A stretch of DNA of 10,520 bases from an uncultured Chloroflexota bacterium (lineage in GTDB: Bacteria > Chloroflexota > Anaerolineae > Aggregatilineales > Phototrophicaceae). The notes beneath the pieces are model-generated. The model ran no database searches. It saw only the letters and a program-made list of their open reading frames with translations, and was not told the origin of the DNA. Below are positions 1 through 6,516 of the stretch, piece by piece. The position numbers and the translations under genes were made by a program. The stretch is taken from positions 1 to 10,520 of the forward strand of contig CALMZT010000323.1 of NCBI GenBank assembly GCA_937870805.1, written 5' to 3'. Position 1 is the first letter of the stretch, and each line of letters opens with the position of its first letter.

Positions 1-567
1 CAGCGGCGTCAGGTCGTCTTCCAGCTTGTCATGTTCAAAGCCCGCTTTGCCTTCCAAGCCTATGGCGTAGACCACCGGGAATTCAGCCTGCTCGTCACTT
101 GCGCCGAGTTCGATGAACAGGTCAAACGTCTCGTTGAGCGCTTCGTCGGGACGGGCGTTCGTGCGGTCAACTTTGTTGACGACCACGATCACGCGCAAGC
201 CCAATGCCAGCGCCTTACGCAGCACGAAGCGCGTCTGCGGCATCGGACCTTCTACGGCGTCGATCAGCAGCAGCGCGCCATCGACCATGTTCAGCACACG
301 TTCCACTTCGCCGCCAAAATCGGCGTGACCGGGCGTGTCTACAATGTTGATTTTCATACCCCCCCATGTGAGGGCAGTGTTTTTGGCAAGAATCGTAATG
401 CCGCGCTCGCGTTCCAGCGCGTTGGAATCCAGTACACGGTCTGCGACGACTTCTTTGTCGCGGAACACCTTCGACTGTTTGAGCATTCCATCGACCAGCG
501 TCGTCTTGCCGTGATCGACATGCGCGATGATCGCGATGTTGCGGATGTCTTCTCTCAATTGCGTCAT
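1..567 (-). CDS. typA: Ribosome-binding GTPase TypA/BipA, N-terminal part (cut at window edge)
   Basis: Translational GTPase of the EF-G/LepA superfamily that binds the ribosome and helps growth under stress and cold (family knowledge). The 189 residues present form the G domain. G1 is AHVDHGKT (about 15-22), switch-I RGIT is 55-58, G3 is DTPGHADFGGEVERVL from 77, and G4 is NKVD (131-134). The G5 area reads YAIGLEGKAG (about 167-176), where TypA usually has a YASA-like motif. The HADFGGEVERVLNMVDG run and the MLKQSKVFRDKE segment separate TypA from EF-G and LepA. The start MTQLREDIRNIAIIAHVDHG matches the family start. I see no strong Shine-Dalgarno site before it. The gene continues beyond position 1, so domains II, III, V and the C-terminal domain are outside the window. 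The neighbouring reductase gene is divergent. Identification is very secure. Confidence 0.96.
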   Translation of the reverse strand, partial: MTQLREDIRNIAIIAHVDHGKTTLVDGMLKQSKVFRDKEVVADRVLDSNALERERGITILAKNTALTWGGMKINIVDTPGHADFGGEVERVLNMVDGALLLIDAVEGPMPQTRFVLRKALALGLRVIVVVNKVDRTNARPDEALNETFDLFIELGASDEQAEFPVVYAIGLEGKAGFEHDKLEDDLTPL

Positions 568-613
568 TGACTTAGTGCTTTCGTAACTCTGAGGATTGTG
601 AAATACAGAATTT

Positions 614-642
614 ATTGTAGCAGAGGAATCTAAGAAAATTAA
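614..642 (-). promoter_or_regulatory. Candidate promoter for typA
   Basis: Read on the minus strand there is a TACAAT -10 box (614-619, 5/6 to consensus) with a TTAATT -35-like hexamer 17 bases upstream (637-642, weak). It would give a leader of about 40 bases before the typA start at 567. The -10 is good and the -35 is poor, so this is a guess from position and spacing. Confidence 0.35.
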
Positions 643-794
643 TGGACGGTTTGGTTAAGGGTGTCAAAAGCAACGAGCAATGCGTTAAAAGTGGAAAATG
701 ATGACTGTCGTCATGGATACGGCGATGAGAGCTTTGCCGTGACCGTGAGGGCAGAAACCAGCTTTAGAGTGGACAGGGTGCAACTCGCTGATGG

Positions 795-809
795 TTTACA
801 CCGTATACA
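795..809. promoter_or_regulatory. Imperfect palindrome, possible repressor operator
   Basis: TTTACACCGTATACA is a 15-bp imperfect palindrome (5 of 7 arm positions match around a central C), 48 bases before the reductase start. Its form (TnTAnAC n GTnTAnA) resembles operators of TetR-like repressors, which often control reductases of this kind; that link is inference. The rest of the 568-857 spacer holds little: a weaker palindrome ATGAC-TGTC-GTCAT at 701-714 and no convincing gene. Confidence 0.25.
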
Positions 810-857
810 ACTCTAGTGCAAATACGCGAAATAAAAGTAGTCTTAGGGGAACAGCCT

Positions 858-1832
858 ATGAAAGCAATTGTCTACACAAAATACGGATCACCGGACGTTC
901 TTGAATTCAAAGATGTCGAAAAACCAACGCCTAAGGACAATGAAGTCCTGGTGAAGATTCACGCGGCGTCCGCAAATCCAGCCGACTGGCATACCATGCG
1001 AGCCTCACCGTTCTTAGCCCGCTTAGTCAACGGATTTTTCAAACCTAAAAACCCTCGGCTTGGCGCTGATGTAGCGGGGCGCGTTGAAGCGGTTGGCAGC
1101 ACCGTAACGCAGTTTCAAGTGGGTGATGATGTCTTTGGGTGCATGTCCCTCAATGCGATGAGCAGTTTTGCCGAGTACATATGTGCCAGGGAAGAGGCAT
1201 TGGTGTTGAAACCTGCCAACCTGACATTCGAGCAGGCCGCAGCCGTCCCTTTAGCGGCACTCACTGCTTTGCAGGGTCTGCGCGATACAGGAAAGATACA
1301 AGCTGGGCAAAAGGTTCTGATTAATGGAGCATCCGGCGGCGTAGGGACGTTTGCTGTGCAGATTGCCAAATCCTTCGGGGCTGAAGTCACTGGCGTGTGC
1401 AGCACGCGGAATTTGGACATGGTGCGCTCGATAGGCGCAGCCCATGTCATTGATTACACGCGAGAAGACTTCACCAACAATGGGCAGCAATATGACCTGA
1501 TTTATTGTGCTGTAGGCAATCGTACCATTACTGACTACAAGCGCGCCCTAAAACCCCAGGGGGTTTGCGTCATTGCTGGCTTCACCAACCTGCGACTGTT
1601 GTTCGAACACATGATCCTTGGACCGCGCAGGTCGAAGGCTGGAGGTAAGCGAGTCGGTCTCATGCCAACAATGAAACCAAAGCAAAAGGATTTGGCTTTC
1701 CTGAAAGGGCTGCTTGAAGCCGGCAAAGTCGTCCCTGTCATCGACAAATCTTACCCATTAAGGGAGACGGCTGAAGCGATCAGGTATCTTGAAACAGGAC
1801 GCGCTAGAGGAAAGGTAGTCATCACTGTGTGA
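858..1832 (+). CDS. Zinc-independent NAD(P)-dependent quinone/enone oxidoreductase (MDR family)
   Basis: A 324-residue medium-chain dehydrogenase/reductase, close to QOR-type and NAD(P)-dependent 'alcohol dehydrogenase' proteins of about 310-330 residues. Residues 1-120 form the GroES-like domain, with HAASANPADWHTMR (35-48) and VAGRVEAVG (72-80). The Rossmann domain has the nucleotide-binding NGASGGVG motif at 156-163, followed by a typical VQIAKSFGAEV helix and strand. The usual catalytic zinc ligands and the structural four-Cys lobe are absent, which fits the zinc-free reductase branch that uses NADPH to reduce quinones or activated alkenes. The true substrate cannot be read from sequence. 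The ATG at 858 is preferred over an in-frame GTG at 816: AGGGGA at 845-850 sits 7 bases upstream and MKAIVYTKYGSPDVLEF is the family's standard beginning. It is probably cytoplasmic and appears to stand alone, divergent from typA. I see no terminator after its TGA. Confidence 0.92.
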   Translation: MKAIVYTKYGSPDVLEFKDVEKPTPKDNEVLVKIHAASANPADWHTMRASPFLARLVNGFFKPKNPRLGADVAGRVEAVGSTVTQFQVGDDVFGCMSLNAMSSFAEYICAREEALVLKPANLTFEQAAAVPLAALTALQGLRDTGKIQAGQKVLINGASGGVGTFAVQIAKSFGAEVTGVCSTRNLDMVRSIGAAHVIDYTREDFTNNGQQYDLIYCAVGNRTITDYKRALKPQGVCVIAGFTNLRLLFEHMILGPRRSKAGGKRVGLMPTMKPKQKDLAFLKGLLEAGKVVPVIDKSYPLRETAEAIRYLETGRARGKVVITV

Positions 1833-1848
1833 CGAAGGAACCCCATGT

Positions 1849-1966
1849 TTTCAGCGTTCCACTTGTAGCTTTTAACGTACCAGTGTTGGCTTTTAACGTT
1901 CCACTTTAAGCCTTTAACGTTCCATTTTTGACGTTTAAGGTTCCACTTTTAACGTCAATTTTCCAA
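1849..1966. repeat. Degenerate tandem repeat, 21-bp period, about six units
   Basis: The core TTTTAACGTTCCA recurs with its TTCCA-like end at 1861, 1882, 1903, 1924 and 1945, an exact 21-bp step, and a last eroded unit ends at 1965 after a one-base slip. Units differ at one to four positions (CAGCGTTCCA, AACGTACCA, AACGTTCCA, AAGGTTCCA). Spacers of 8 bases vary freely while the 13-base cores are better kept. It begins 17 bases after the reductase stop. Read on the minus strand, the five best units also encode an imperfect heptad (K-W-N-V/L-K-x-x). The strand slip brings in a stop and there is no start, so I do not call a gene. Confidence 0.8.
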
Positions 1967-2053
1967 TTTGAATTTGTCTCTTACATTACACCACGCATTA
2001 AAGTGTCAAAAGGAACTCAAATGCCCATCCCTTTGTATTATTCTGAAAATGAA

Positions 2054-2085
2054 CTTCTTTGCGTCCTTTGCGGTTCAAATTTTCA
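2054..2085 (-). repeat. Short GCAAAG-type dispersed repeat (related to the inside of the 8561-8725 element)
   Basis: On the minus strand this reads TGAAAATTTG then AACCGCAAAGGACGCAAAG. It resembles the inside of the 8561-8725 element, where TGAAAATTCAATTTCT is followed by ACCGCAAAGGCGCAAAGG (8570-8609). The copy here has one GCAAAG unit fewer and no recognisable inverted ends, so it is probably an eroded or shortened relative in opposite orientation. Confidence 0.6.
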
Positions 2086-2113
2086 TTGCCGTTAATGAGC
2101 TTTTGTTCATGAT

Positions 2114-2280
2114 CTCACCTTACGCAAAACGTTCGCCGCTGCGGACGCTGGTTGCCAGCTATGGGCTTTGGAAACCCGTGAACGGGTTGGGCGCGGCGGT
2201 TTTTCAACCTCTTCAGAGGTTTACTCATTCTATGCTAGCTCTGGGTTCAAAACCCAGAGCAGTAAACTGCGTAAGGTGAG
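2114..2280 (+). repeat. 167-bp inverted-end repeat element, copy A
   Basis: The element is bounded by a perfect 12-bp inverted repeat: CTCACCTTACGC at 2114-2125 and GCGTAAGGTGAG at 2269-2280. A second copy lies at 8849-9012, colinear along its whole length with about three quarters of bases identical by eye. Inside are three hairpins in the same order in both copies: AACCCG-TGAA-CGGGTT (2173-2188), AACCTC-TTCA-GAGGTT (2206-2221) and a 10-bp-arm hairpin starting GCTCTGGGTT (2238-2260). GCAGT-AA-ACTGC (2259-2270) follows near the right end. It has no coding capacity. Size and inverted ends suggest a MITE or similar non-autonomous element. I could not find a clear target duplication. Confidence 0.8.
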
Positions 2281-2687
2281 GTATGATGACTACGCTACCC
2301 CTATCATGGTGGCAGAACGCAGCAGCCAAACCGCCGCCATCGCTATGCACACTGCGCACACCCTGGCGGCTACAGCCTCACCATCCGCCACCGATAGCCG
2401 TTCAATGGCTGTAGCAGCCTCGCCATCAGCCAAATAAAAAAATCGTAGGGTTTGAATGCGCTGTGGCAAATGTTCCTTCAATGAATGGATTGGCGCGTAG
2501 GATGAATACGAAGATGGGTGTGTTTTTTGAGGGTTCTGCGCAAAAGTTCAATTCTCATGAAACTTTTGAGCCGTTATGGTCTTTAAAAACCCTTCAGCGA
2601 GCTTGCCATTTTCCCGATTAGACAGGAGTTTTATACTCTTTAATACATGAATAGAAATAGAAATCCTGACCTGAAAAGCCTTTTTCT

Positions 2688-2759
2688 GTCCACTTCAGTG
2701 GACGTGGCACTGCGGCAGCCGGAGACTTCAGTCTCTGGCGGGCTACCCGCATTGGGTAG
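2688..2759. repeat. Cluster of three short hairpins with TTCA-type loops
   Basis: GTCCAC-TTCA-GTGGAC is at 2688-2703, CCGGAGAC-TTCA-GTCTCTGG at 2719-2738 (one stem mismatch), and CTACCC-GCATT-GGGTAG at 2743-2759. The first two have different stems but the same TTCA loop seen at 2206-2221 and 8940-8955, which suggests one family of small palindromic repeats. They lie about 70-140 bases past the kinase stop. They lack a T-run, so I do not call them intrinsic terminators. Confidence 0.65.
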
Positions 2760-2825
2760 TTAAACTGCATGAACCCCTGGCGACGCTTGTACCCATGCAT
2801 CAGGTGAAAAGCAATGAAGATAGGG

Positions 2826-4907
2826 TTAACTTACGGAGGCTTCCTGCTGTGCGGGGATTTCGACGTGAAACGTGGTGCCTTTTTCGAGCACGCTGGATAC
2901 ATTAATCACGCAGTCGTGCATATCGAGCACCTTTTTGACGATGGCTAAGCCCAAGCCTGTACCCCCCTGCTCCATTGAACGCGCTTTGTCTGAGCGATAG
3001 AAACGGTCAAAGATGTGCGGCAGGTCTTGCTCGTCGATGCCGATGCCCGTGTCCATGACTTCAACGATGACCGTGCCGTCGTGCAGCCGTGTCCGCACAT
3101 CCACATGCCCGTTGTTGGGGGTATAGTTCAGCGCGTTTTCGATCAGATTGGTGAAGGCGCGTTGCAGTTGGTCATAGTCTGCCAGCACGTTAAGGTGATC
3201 GCTCGTCAGGTCGAGGTTCATCACAATCTGCTTCTTCTCGATTTTGGCTCGCAGCTTCGCCGTGATGTCTGAAAGCAGTGTGTTGACATTGAGCACTTCA
3301 CGGTTGAGCGCGGGCAAATGTTCGAGGCGCGACACCATCAAAATGTCCTGAATGAACTTTTCCAGCAGTTCCACCTGTTCGTTGATTTGCTGGATTTTGT
3401 CGCGCTGTCGTTTGGGGTCGTCGATACGTTCGAGCAAATAGAGGCTGGTGTTGATGATCGTGAGTGGAGTTTTAAGGTCGTGAGTGATGTTGGCAAGGAA
3501 TTCGCCTAGGAACGACGATTTTTCTTTCTCGACGGCTAGCTCCCGCCGCTCTACTTCGTGCTGCTTCTGGACGGTAATATCGTGCGCGATCACCTGTGCC
3601 GCAAACAGGTTTCCCTGCGTGTCCCTCAGCGGTTGGATGTGCGTTAAAAACCACATCGTCTGGTCGTCAATCGTGAGCCAATCTTCCTGCGTATGATCTT
3701 CGCCTGTTTCAATGGCGTGCTGAACTCGTCGCAGCAGGTCTTTACCGTCATCGGGCGGCAAAATCTCGGTGAGTTGTTTACCGAGCAAGTCTTTTGCCTC
3801 GCGCTTGACAATGCGGGCAGCTGGCTCATTAATCAGCAGGACAGCGCCATCCCCATTATAAATCGCTGTGGGGACGCCCGTGTTATCAAACAATAATCGG
3901 TAGCGTTCGGCGCTGGCACGTAAGTCCTCTTCAGTCTGCTTGCGTTCAGTGATGTCTCTGGCGACAGCATACACCGAGCCGCTTTGTGGGATACTGCTCC
4001 ACGCCAGCCACTTGTAGCCGCCGTCTTTGCAGCGATAGCGATTCTCAAAATCATACGCCGCGCCACCGTCGATTATGTTAGCAAATTCCTGGTGCGTTTT
4101 TTCCACATCGTCGGGATGCACGAAGTCGATGAAAGGGGCAGCCATCAGTTCATCATTGCTGTAGCCTAATGTCTTCCCAAACGCCGGATTCAAACGCCGG
4201 AAATAGCCATCAAAACTGGCAATCGCCAGCATGTCTACTGAAAGCTCAAAGAAGCGATCACGCTCGGTTTCAATTTGCTGGCGTTCTGTGATTTGTTGTT
4301 CCAGTTCGCGGTTGCGCTCAGCTAAGACTTGTTCGCTGTGGCGAATACGCTCAAAGGCGGCGCGGATACGTCGTGCGGTGAGGTATACCAGTGTGCCCGA
4401 CACCGCAAAAAGCGTGACGTAAACGGACAGTGCCGACTCTGGTGTCAACATCAAGCCATCGGGTATCGCGAGGTAGCCGGAGCGATGTCCGTAGACCATC
4501 AGCGTTACAGAGACGATGCTGAGCAGCGCCAAGCCTAAGGCGATGCGTTCCTGCGTGAGAATTGCCGCCAGAATAATCAGCACAGCGTAAAGGCTGACGC
4601 TGGTTGTGAAAACCCCATTGGCGCTGAGGGCGCTGAGTGTCACGACAAACCACATGAGGTTAATGAACACCATGCTGGCTGTACGCACGTTGCCGCGTCG
4701 CAGCAGGTAAAACGCGACAATATTCAGGACCATAGCAGCAATCAAAAATGCCGCACGCCTCGGTAGAACAGCCAGCAAAACCATGACGCCGAACGCTTCG
4801 GTGAGCGTGAGAACGATGAGAATCCAGTGCAGCATTTGCGCGGCAGCGGTCTTTTCGTCGTCGTCAAAGAGGGGCGGCTTCAACAAGCGGCGGAGCGTTT
4901 CGAGCAT
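2826..4907 (-). CDS. Membrane PAS-PAS sensor histidine kinase
   Basis: A 693-residue hybrid-free sensor kinase that should autophosphorylate on a His and pass phosphate to a response regulator. Residues about 25-180 hold around six hydrophobic helices (an uncharacterised membrane sensor region), followed by a charged coiled coil (180-215). PAS 1 spans about 215-325 and ends in the PAC-like VARDITERKQ. PAS 2 spans about 332-450 and ends in IAHDITVQKQ. HisKA is at about 463-530, with phospho-acceptor H476 in ITHDLKTPL. The ATPase domain has the N box NLIENALNYT (587-596), G1 DTGIGI (619-624), the F box HIFDRFYR and G2 GGTGLGL (648-654), so all catalytic boxes are intact. The start ATG at 4907 has AGGAA 4 bases upstream. 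The signal sensed cannot be told. No regulator is directly adjacent; the nearest is the receiver protein at 6013-6420 on the other strand, a possible but unproven partner. Confidence 0.93.
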   Translation of the reverse strand: MLETLRRLLKPPLFDDDEKTAAAQMLHWILIVLTLTEAFGVMVLLAVLPRRAAFLIAAMVLNIVAFYLLRRGNVRTASMVFINLMWFVVTLSALSANGVFTTSVSLYAVLIILAAILTQERIALGLALLSIVSVTLMVYGHRSGYLAIPDGLMLTPESALSVYVTLFAVSGTLVYLTARRIRAAFERIRHSEQVLAERNRELEQQITERQQIETERDRFFELSVDMLAIASFDGYFRRLNPAFGKTLGYSNDELMAAPFIDFVHPDDVEKTHQEFANIIDGGAAYDFENRYRCKDGGYKWLAWSSIPQSGSVYAVARDITERKQTEEDLRASAERYRLLFDNTGVPTAIYNGDGAVLLINEPAARIVKREAKDLLGKQLTEILPPDDGKDLLRRVQHAIETGEDHTQEDWLTIDDQTMWFLTHIQPLRDTQGNLFAAQVIAHDITVQKQHEVERRELAVEKEKSSFLGEFLANITHDLKTPLTIINTSLYLLERIDDPKRQRDKIQQINEQVELLEKFIQDILMVSRLEHLPALNREVLNVNTLLSDITAKLRAKIEKKQIVMNLDLTSDHLNVLADYDQLQRAFTNLIENALNYTPNNGHVDVRTRLHDGTVIVEVMDTGIGIDEQDLPHIFDRFYRSDKARSMEQGGTGLGLAIVKKVLDMHDCVINVSSVLEKGTTFHVEIPAQQEASVS

Positions 4908-4950
4908 TATGTTCCTGTTTCAAATGTAGTCGAGGGGTATACAGGGATCT

Positions 4951-4982
4951 ATGTTACCTGATGTTACTTATTATAACATCAG
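4951..4982 (-). promoter_or_regulatory. Candidate kinase promoter inside an inverted repeat
   Basis: On the minus strand a perfect TATAAT (4970-4975) lies about 60 bases before the kinase start, without a convincing -35. It sits within an inverted repeat with 9-bp arms, CTGATGTTA (4958-4966) and TAACATCAG (4974-4982). A further direct copy of ATGTTAC lies 10 bp away (4951-4957 versus 4961-4967). Three ATGTTA half-sites around a -10 box look like a binding site for a regulator, possibly a repressor. Which protein binds is unknown; the receiver at 6013 has no DNA-binding domain. Confidence 0.45.
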
Positions 4983-5047
4983 AGGGCACCCGAAAAGCCA
5001 TAAGCTCTTGAGAACCGTCTCGCGTGGGAGAAACGAAATATTCATGA

Positions 5048-5079
5048 ATTCCCCTCTATCCAGTTGGACAAAGGGGAAT
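5048..5079 (-). terminator. Hairpin just after the ArsR-DUF2087 gene, possible terminator
   Basis: Arms ATTCCCCT (5048-5055) and AGGGGAAT (5072-5079) enclose a smaller TCC-AGTT-GGA stem. The structure begins 3 bases past the stop of the minus-strand gene and precedes the kinase promoter region. The following minus-strand bases are only moderately T-rich (ATATTTCGTTTC), so termination efficiency is uncertain. Confidence 0.45.
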
Positions 5080-5082
5080 GCG

Positions 5083-5679
5083 TTAATCTTCGGATGGAGT
5101 TGTGACAGGGTTTGCGACTTTCCAGTACACACCCTTCTCGCGCTCCATCAAGTGACATTCCACCAACCCACGCCGCAGTGTTGCGTAATCGGGATTGAAG
5201 CGCGTCAGGATTTCGTTGACCTGTTTCTCGGTGTACTGCACGCCTTCCTCGAACTGCTGCGCCAGCCATTTGATGACGACTCGCCACTTCTTGTCCGATG
5301 TGGGGAACTGTACCAGTGTGTCACCATCGAAGTAGGTTTTCAGCACCTTGCGTTCCCAGGCATCGCCGACCTCTTCAAACGGCTGCACCAACGCTGCCAT
5401 CTGTTCGCGGCTGAACAGGTCTTTATTCATACTGTGCAGCCCTTTAACGTTGAACGAGTAGTAGCGGTGATTGCCATCGGGGCGCATCTCGACCAAGCCC
5501 GACTCTTTCAACATATTCAAGTGCTGCGAAACGGTTGGCTCTTTCAGGTCGAGCATCGCCGCCAGTTCGCTGACCGTGCATTCGCGGTTTGCCAGAATAC
5601 CCATGATCTTCAAGCGGCTTTCGTTGCCGAGCGCCTTGAAGAAGTTTAAGAGTGTTTCAAATTCCTCTTGTCCCATCAT
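5083..5679 (-). CDS. ArsR-type winged-helix regulator fused to a DUF2087 domain
   Basis: A 198-residue two-domain protein. Residues about 8-80 are an ArsR-like winged helix: ALGNESRLKIMGIL, then the ELAAMLDLKEPTVSQHLNMLKESGLV helix-turn-helix (recognition helix about 47-58) and a wing with GNHRYYSF. Residues about 112-188 match DUF2087, with KTYFDGDTLVQFP, YTEKQVNEIL, the DYATLRRGLVE core and the ending VYWKV. This fusion is a known bacterial arrangement; the DUF2087 role is not established. The metal-binding ELCVCDL motif of arsenic and zinc sensors is missing: there is only one Cys near the HTH (C34), so metal sensing is unlikely. Two adjacent ATG codons (5679, 5676) are possible starts. 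A GAGAG site lies 4 or 7 bases upstream, and the second spacing is more usual. The gene is divergent from the response regulator at 6013 and codirectional with the kinase. It is probably cytoplasmic and DNA-binding. Confidence 0.9.
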   Translation of the reverse strand: MMGQEEFETLLNFFKALGNESRLKIMGILANRECTVSELAAMLDLKEPTVSQHLNMLKESGLVEMRPDGNHRYYSFNVKGLHSMNKDLFSREQMAALVQPFEEVGDAWERKVLKTYFDGDTLVQFPTSDKKWRVVIKWLAQQFEEGVQYTEKQVNEILTRFNPDYATLRRGLVECHLMEREKGVYWKVANPVTTPSED

Positions 5680-5701
5680 GTTTCTCTCTTTCGGTGTTTA
5701 C

Positions 5702-5739
5702 CTAATTAGTATTTTACCGAAATAGATCAGGGTCCACAA
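5702..5739 (-). promoter_or_regulatory. Candidate promoter and palindrome for the ArsR-DUF2087 gene
   Basis: On the minus strand, TTGTGG (5734-5739) and TAAAAT (5711-5716) are 17 bases apart; the -10 is 5/6 and the -35 is 3/6. An 8-bp palindrome CTAATTAG (5702-5709) directly follows the -10, where an autorepressor would bind. Binding by the gene's own product is inference from position only. Confidence 0.35.
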
Positions 5740-5934
5740 GGGTCAAATTATCAATGATTGGTGAGATTTTTCCAGTGCTACGCTGCCTAAAAGCCGTATC
5801 GGATGTGAGGATGAGGATGCGTTTTGATTCGTGCTTGAGGGCGTTTCCATCTGTTCGCTGCCATTGTTCGGTACAAGCTTGGCTGTAACCCCGCAATGCG
5901 AACCTATTGAAATAAATGAATGAAGATTTTCTTT
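5740..5934. other. Spacer between divergent regulators; possible decayed coding tail on the minus strand
   Basis: No secure gene. On the minus strand one frame stays open over about 5714-5945 without a good start. It ends with KRILILTSDTAF and LTLVDPDLF, vaguely like the last strands of PIN-domain nucleases. It overlaps the ArsR promoter and has no ribosome site, so I treat it as unexplained spacer. Confidence 0.3.
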
Positions 5935-5964
5935 TTGTGTTATCCCCTACAAATTGCGTATACT
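5935..5964 (+). promoter_or_regulatory. Candidate promoter for the response regulator
   Basis: TATACT at 5959-5964 (5/6 to consensus) has TTGTGT at 5935-5940 (TTG kept) 18 bases upstream. Transcription would start near 5971 and give a leader of about 40 bases before the ATG at 6013. Confidence 0.4.
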
Positions 5965-6012
5965 AAGGGAGAAGCAACTGTTGGAAAGCCGCAGCGATTT
6001 GGAGATAATGTC

Positions 6013-6420
6013 ATGACCACCTGGATGGTTGTTGAGGATGAACCCGATCTCTACGAAATGGTATTGGCAATGTATGAATGGTGGGGATTTGAAGGCTTAG
6101 CCTTTGTCAACGGCGAAGATGCTCTCGCCTGGATCGATCACGTCGATGAAGGACGTGTACAGGGAGACCTTCCCCAACTTGTGCTGCTGGACATTCGCCT
6201 TCCGGGACAGATCAACGGTGTAGAGGTCGGCGCACGGCTGCGGCAAAGCCCTTACCTGGAGTCGATGGGCATTGTCCTGATGACGGCGTATAAGCTGTCT
6301 CCAAAAGAAGAAAAATTGTACAAACAAAAGTCAGGCGCTGATCTGCTGCTGTATAAACCGCTGCCCGCCTTAAAAGACCTGCAAGAAATGCTCGAAAAAG
6401 TTGTAGCGCAGCGTCAGTGA
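6013..6420 (+). CDS. Single-domain response regulator (receiver only)
   Basis: A 135-residue CheY-like receiver without an output domain. The acidic cluster is at E8-D9-E10 (VVEDEPD), the phospho-acceptor is D60 in LVLLDIRLPG, the switch Thr is T91 in VLMTAY, and the conserved Lys is K115 in LLYKPL, so all active-site positions are present. The ATG at 6013 is preferred over an in-frame upstream ATG at 5920: GGAG at 6001-6004 lies 8 bases before it, and MTTWMVVEDEPD is how receivers normally begin. Such proteins act through protein-protein contacts or as phosphate shuttles. The window's only kinase (2826-4907) could phosphorylate it, but they are on opposite strands with another gene between. 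A compact insertion-like stretch, DHVDEGRVQGDLPQ (42-55), sits before the D60 strand, as in many receivers of multi-domain Chloroflexi and cyanobacterial kinases. It is probably cytoplasmic. Confidence 0.9.
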   Translation: MTTWMVVEDEPDLYEMVLAMYEWWGFEGLAFVNGEDALAWIDHVDEGRVQGDLPQLVLLDIRLPGQINGVEVGARLRQSPYLESMGIVLMTAYKLSPKEEKLYKQKSGADLLLYKPLPALKDLQEMLEKVVAQRQ

Positions 6421-6462
6421 AATGCGATGGCAGCAAGTTTCATTTCTCTAGCGACGACCCTC

Positions 6463-6507
6463 TTGACAACCTTTTTTAAAGTGTGATATTATTTAGCCAT
6501 CTAAGTA
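6463..6507 (+). promoter_or_regulatory. Strong MarR-gene promoter with overlapping operator
   Basis: A perfect TTGACA (6463-6468), an 18-base spacer, and TATTAT (6487-6492, 5/6) preceded by TGA, an extended -10. Immediately downstream is TTAGCCATCTAAGTA (6493-6507), which covers the expected start of transcription. Its reverse complement matches the site at 7083-7097 at 14 of 15 positions. The core is an interrupted palindrome (TTAG..GGCTAA). Placement over the start site fits autorepression by the MarR protein encoded next. Confidence 0.75.
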
Positions 6508-6516
6508 AATGAATGG

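Larger units (their letters stand above)
1833..2825. other. 993-bp gene-free region filled with several repeat types
   Basis: No open frame here has a plausible start, ribosome site and protein-like composition. From left to right it holds the 21-bp tandem repeat, a GCAAAG-type repeat, the first copy of the 167-bp inverted-end element, an 18-bp direct repeat pair at 2373-2390 and 2415-2432 (16/18 identical, 42 bp apart), and hairpins at 2688-2759. An inverted pair CAAAAGTT/AACTTTTG lies at 2541-2568. The first 280 bases are clearly richer in A+T than the flanking genes. The organisation suggests a landing zone for small repeats downstream of two convergent genes. Confidence 0.7.

Noticed and set aside
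31..570. Long open frame on the plus strand opposite typA
   Set aside because: The minus strand encodes an unmistakable TypA G domain with all GTP motifs; the plus frame is its antisense and has no family resemblance.
1849..1966. CRISPR array
   Set aside because: The 21-bp period with 8-base spacers and drifting units does not fit repeats of 25-40 bp with unique spacers of similar size, and no cas gene is near.
2168..2481. Small frames on both strands, one with a repeated AASPSA peptide
   Set aside because: The repeated peptide comes from an 18-bp direct repeat, one frame starts inside the repeat element, and neither has a good ribosome site.
4951..5649. 232-codon plus-strand frame opposite the ArsR-DUF2087 gene
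   Set aside because: Antisense of a well-supported two-domain protein, with no ribosome site and His/Cys/Phe-rich composition typical of antisense frames.
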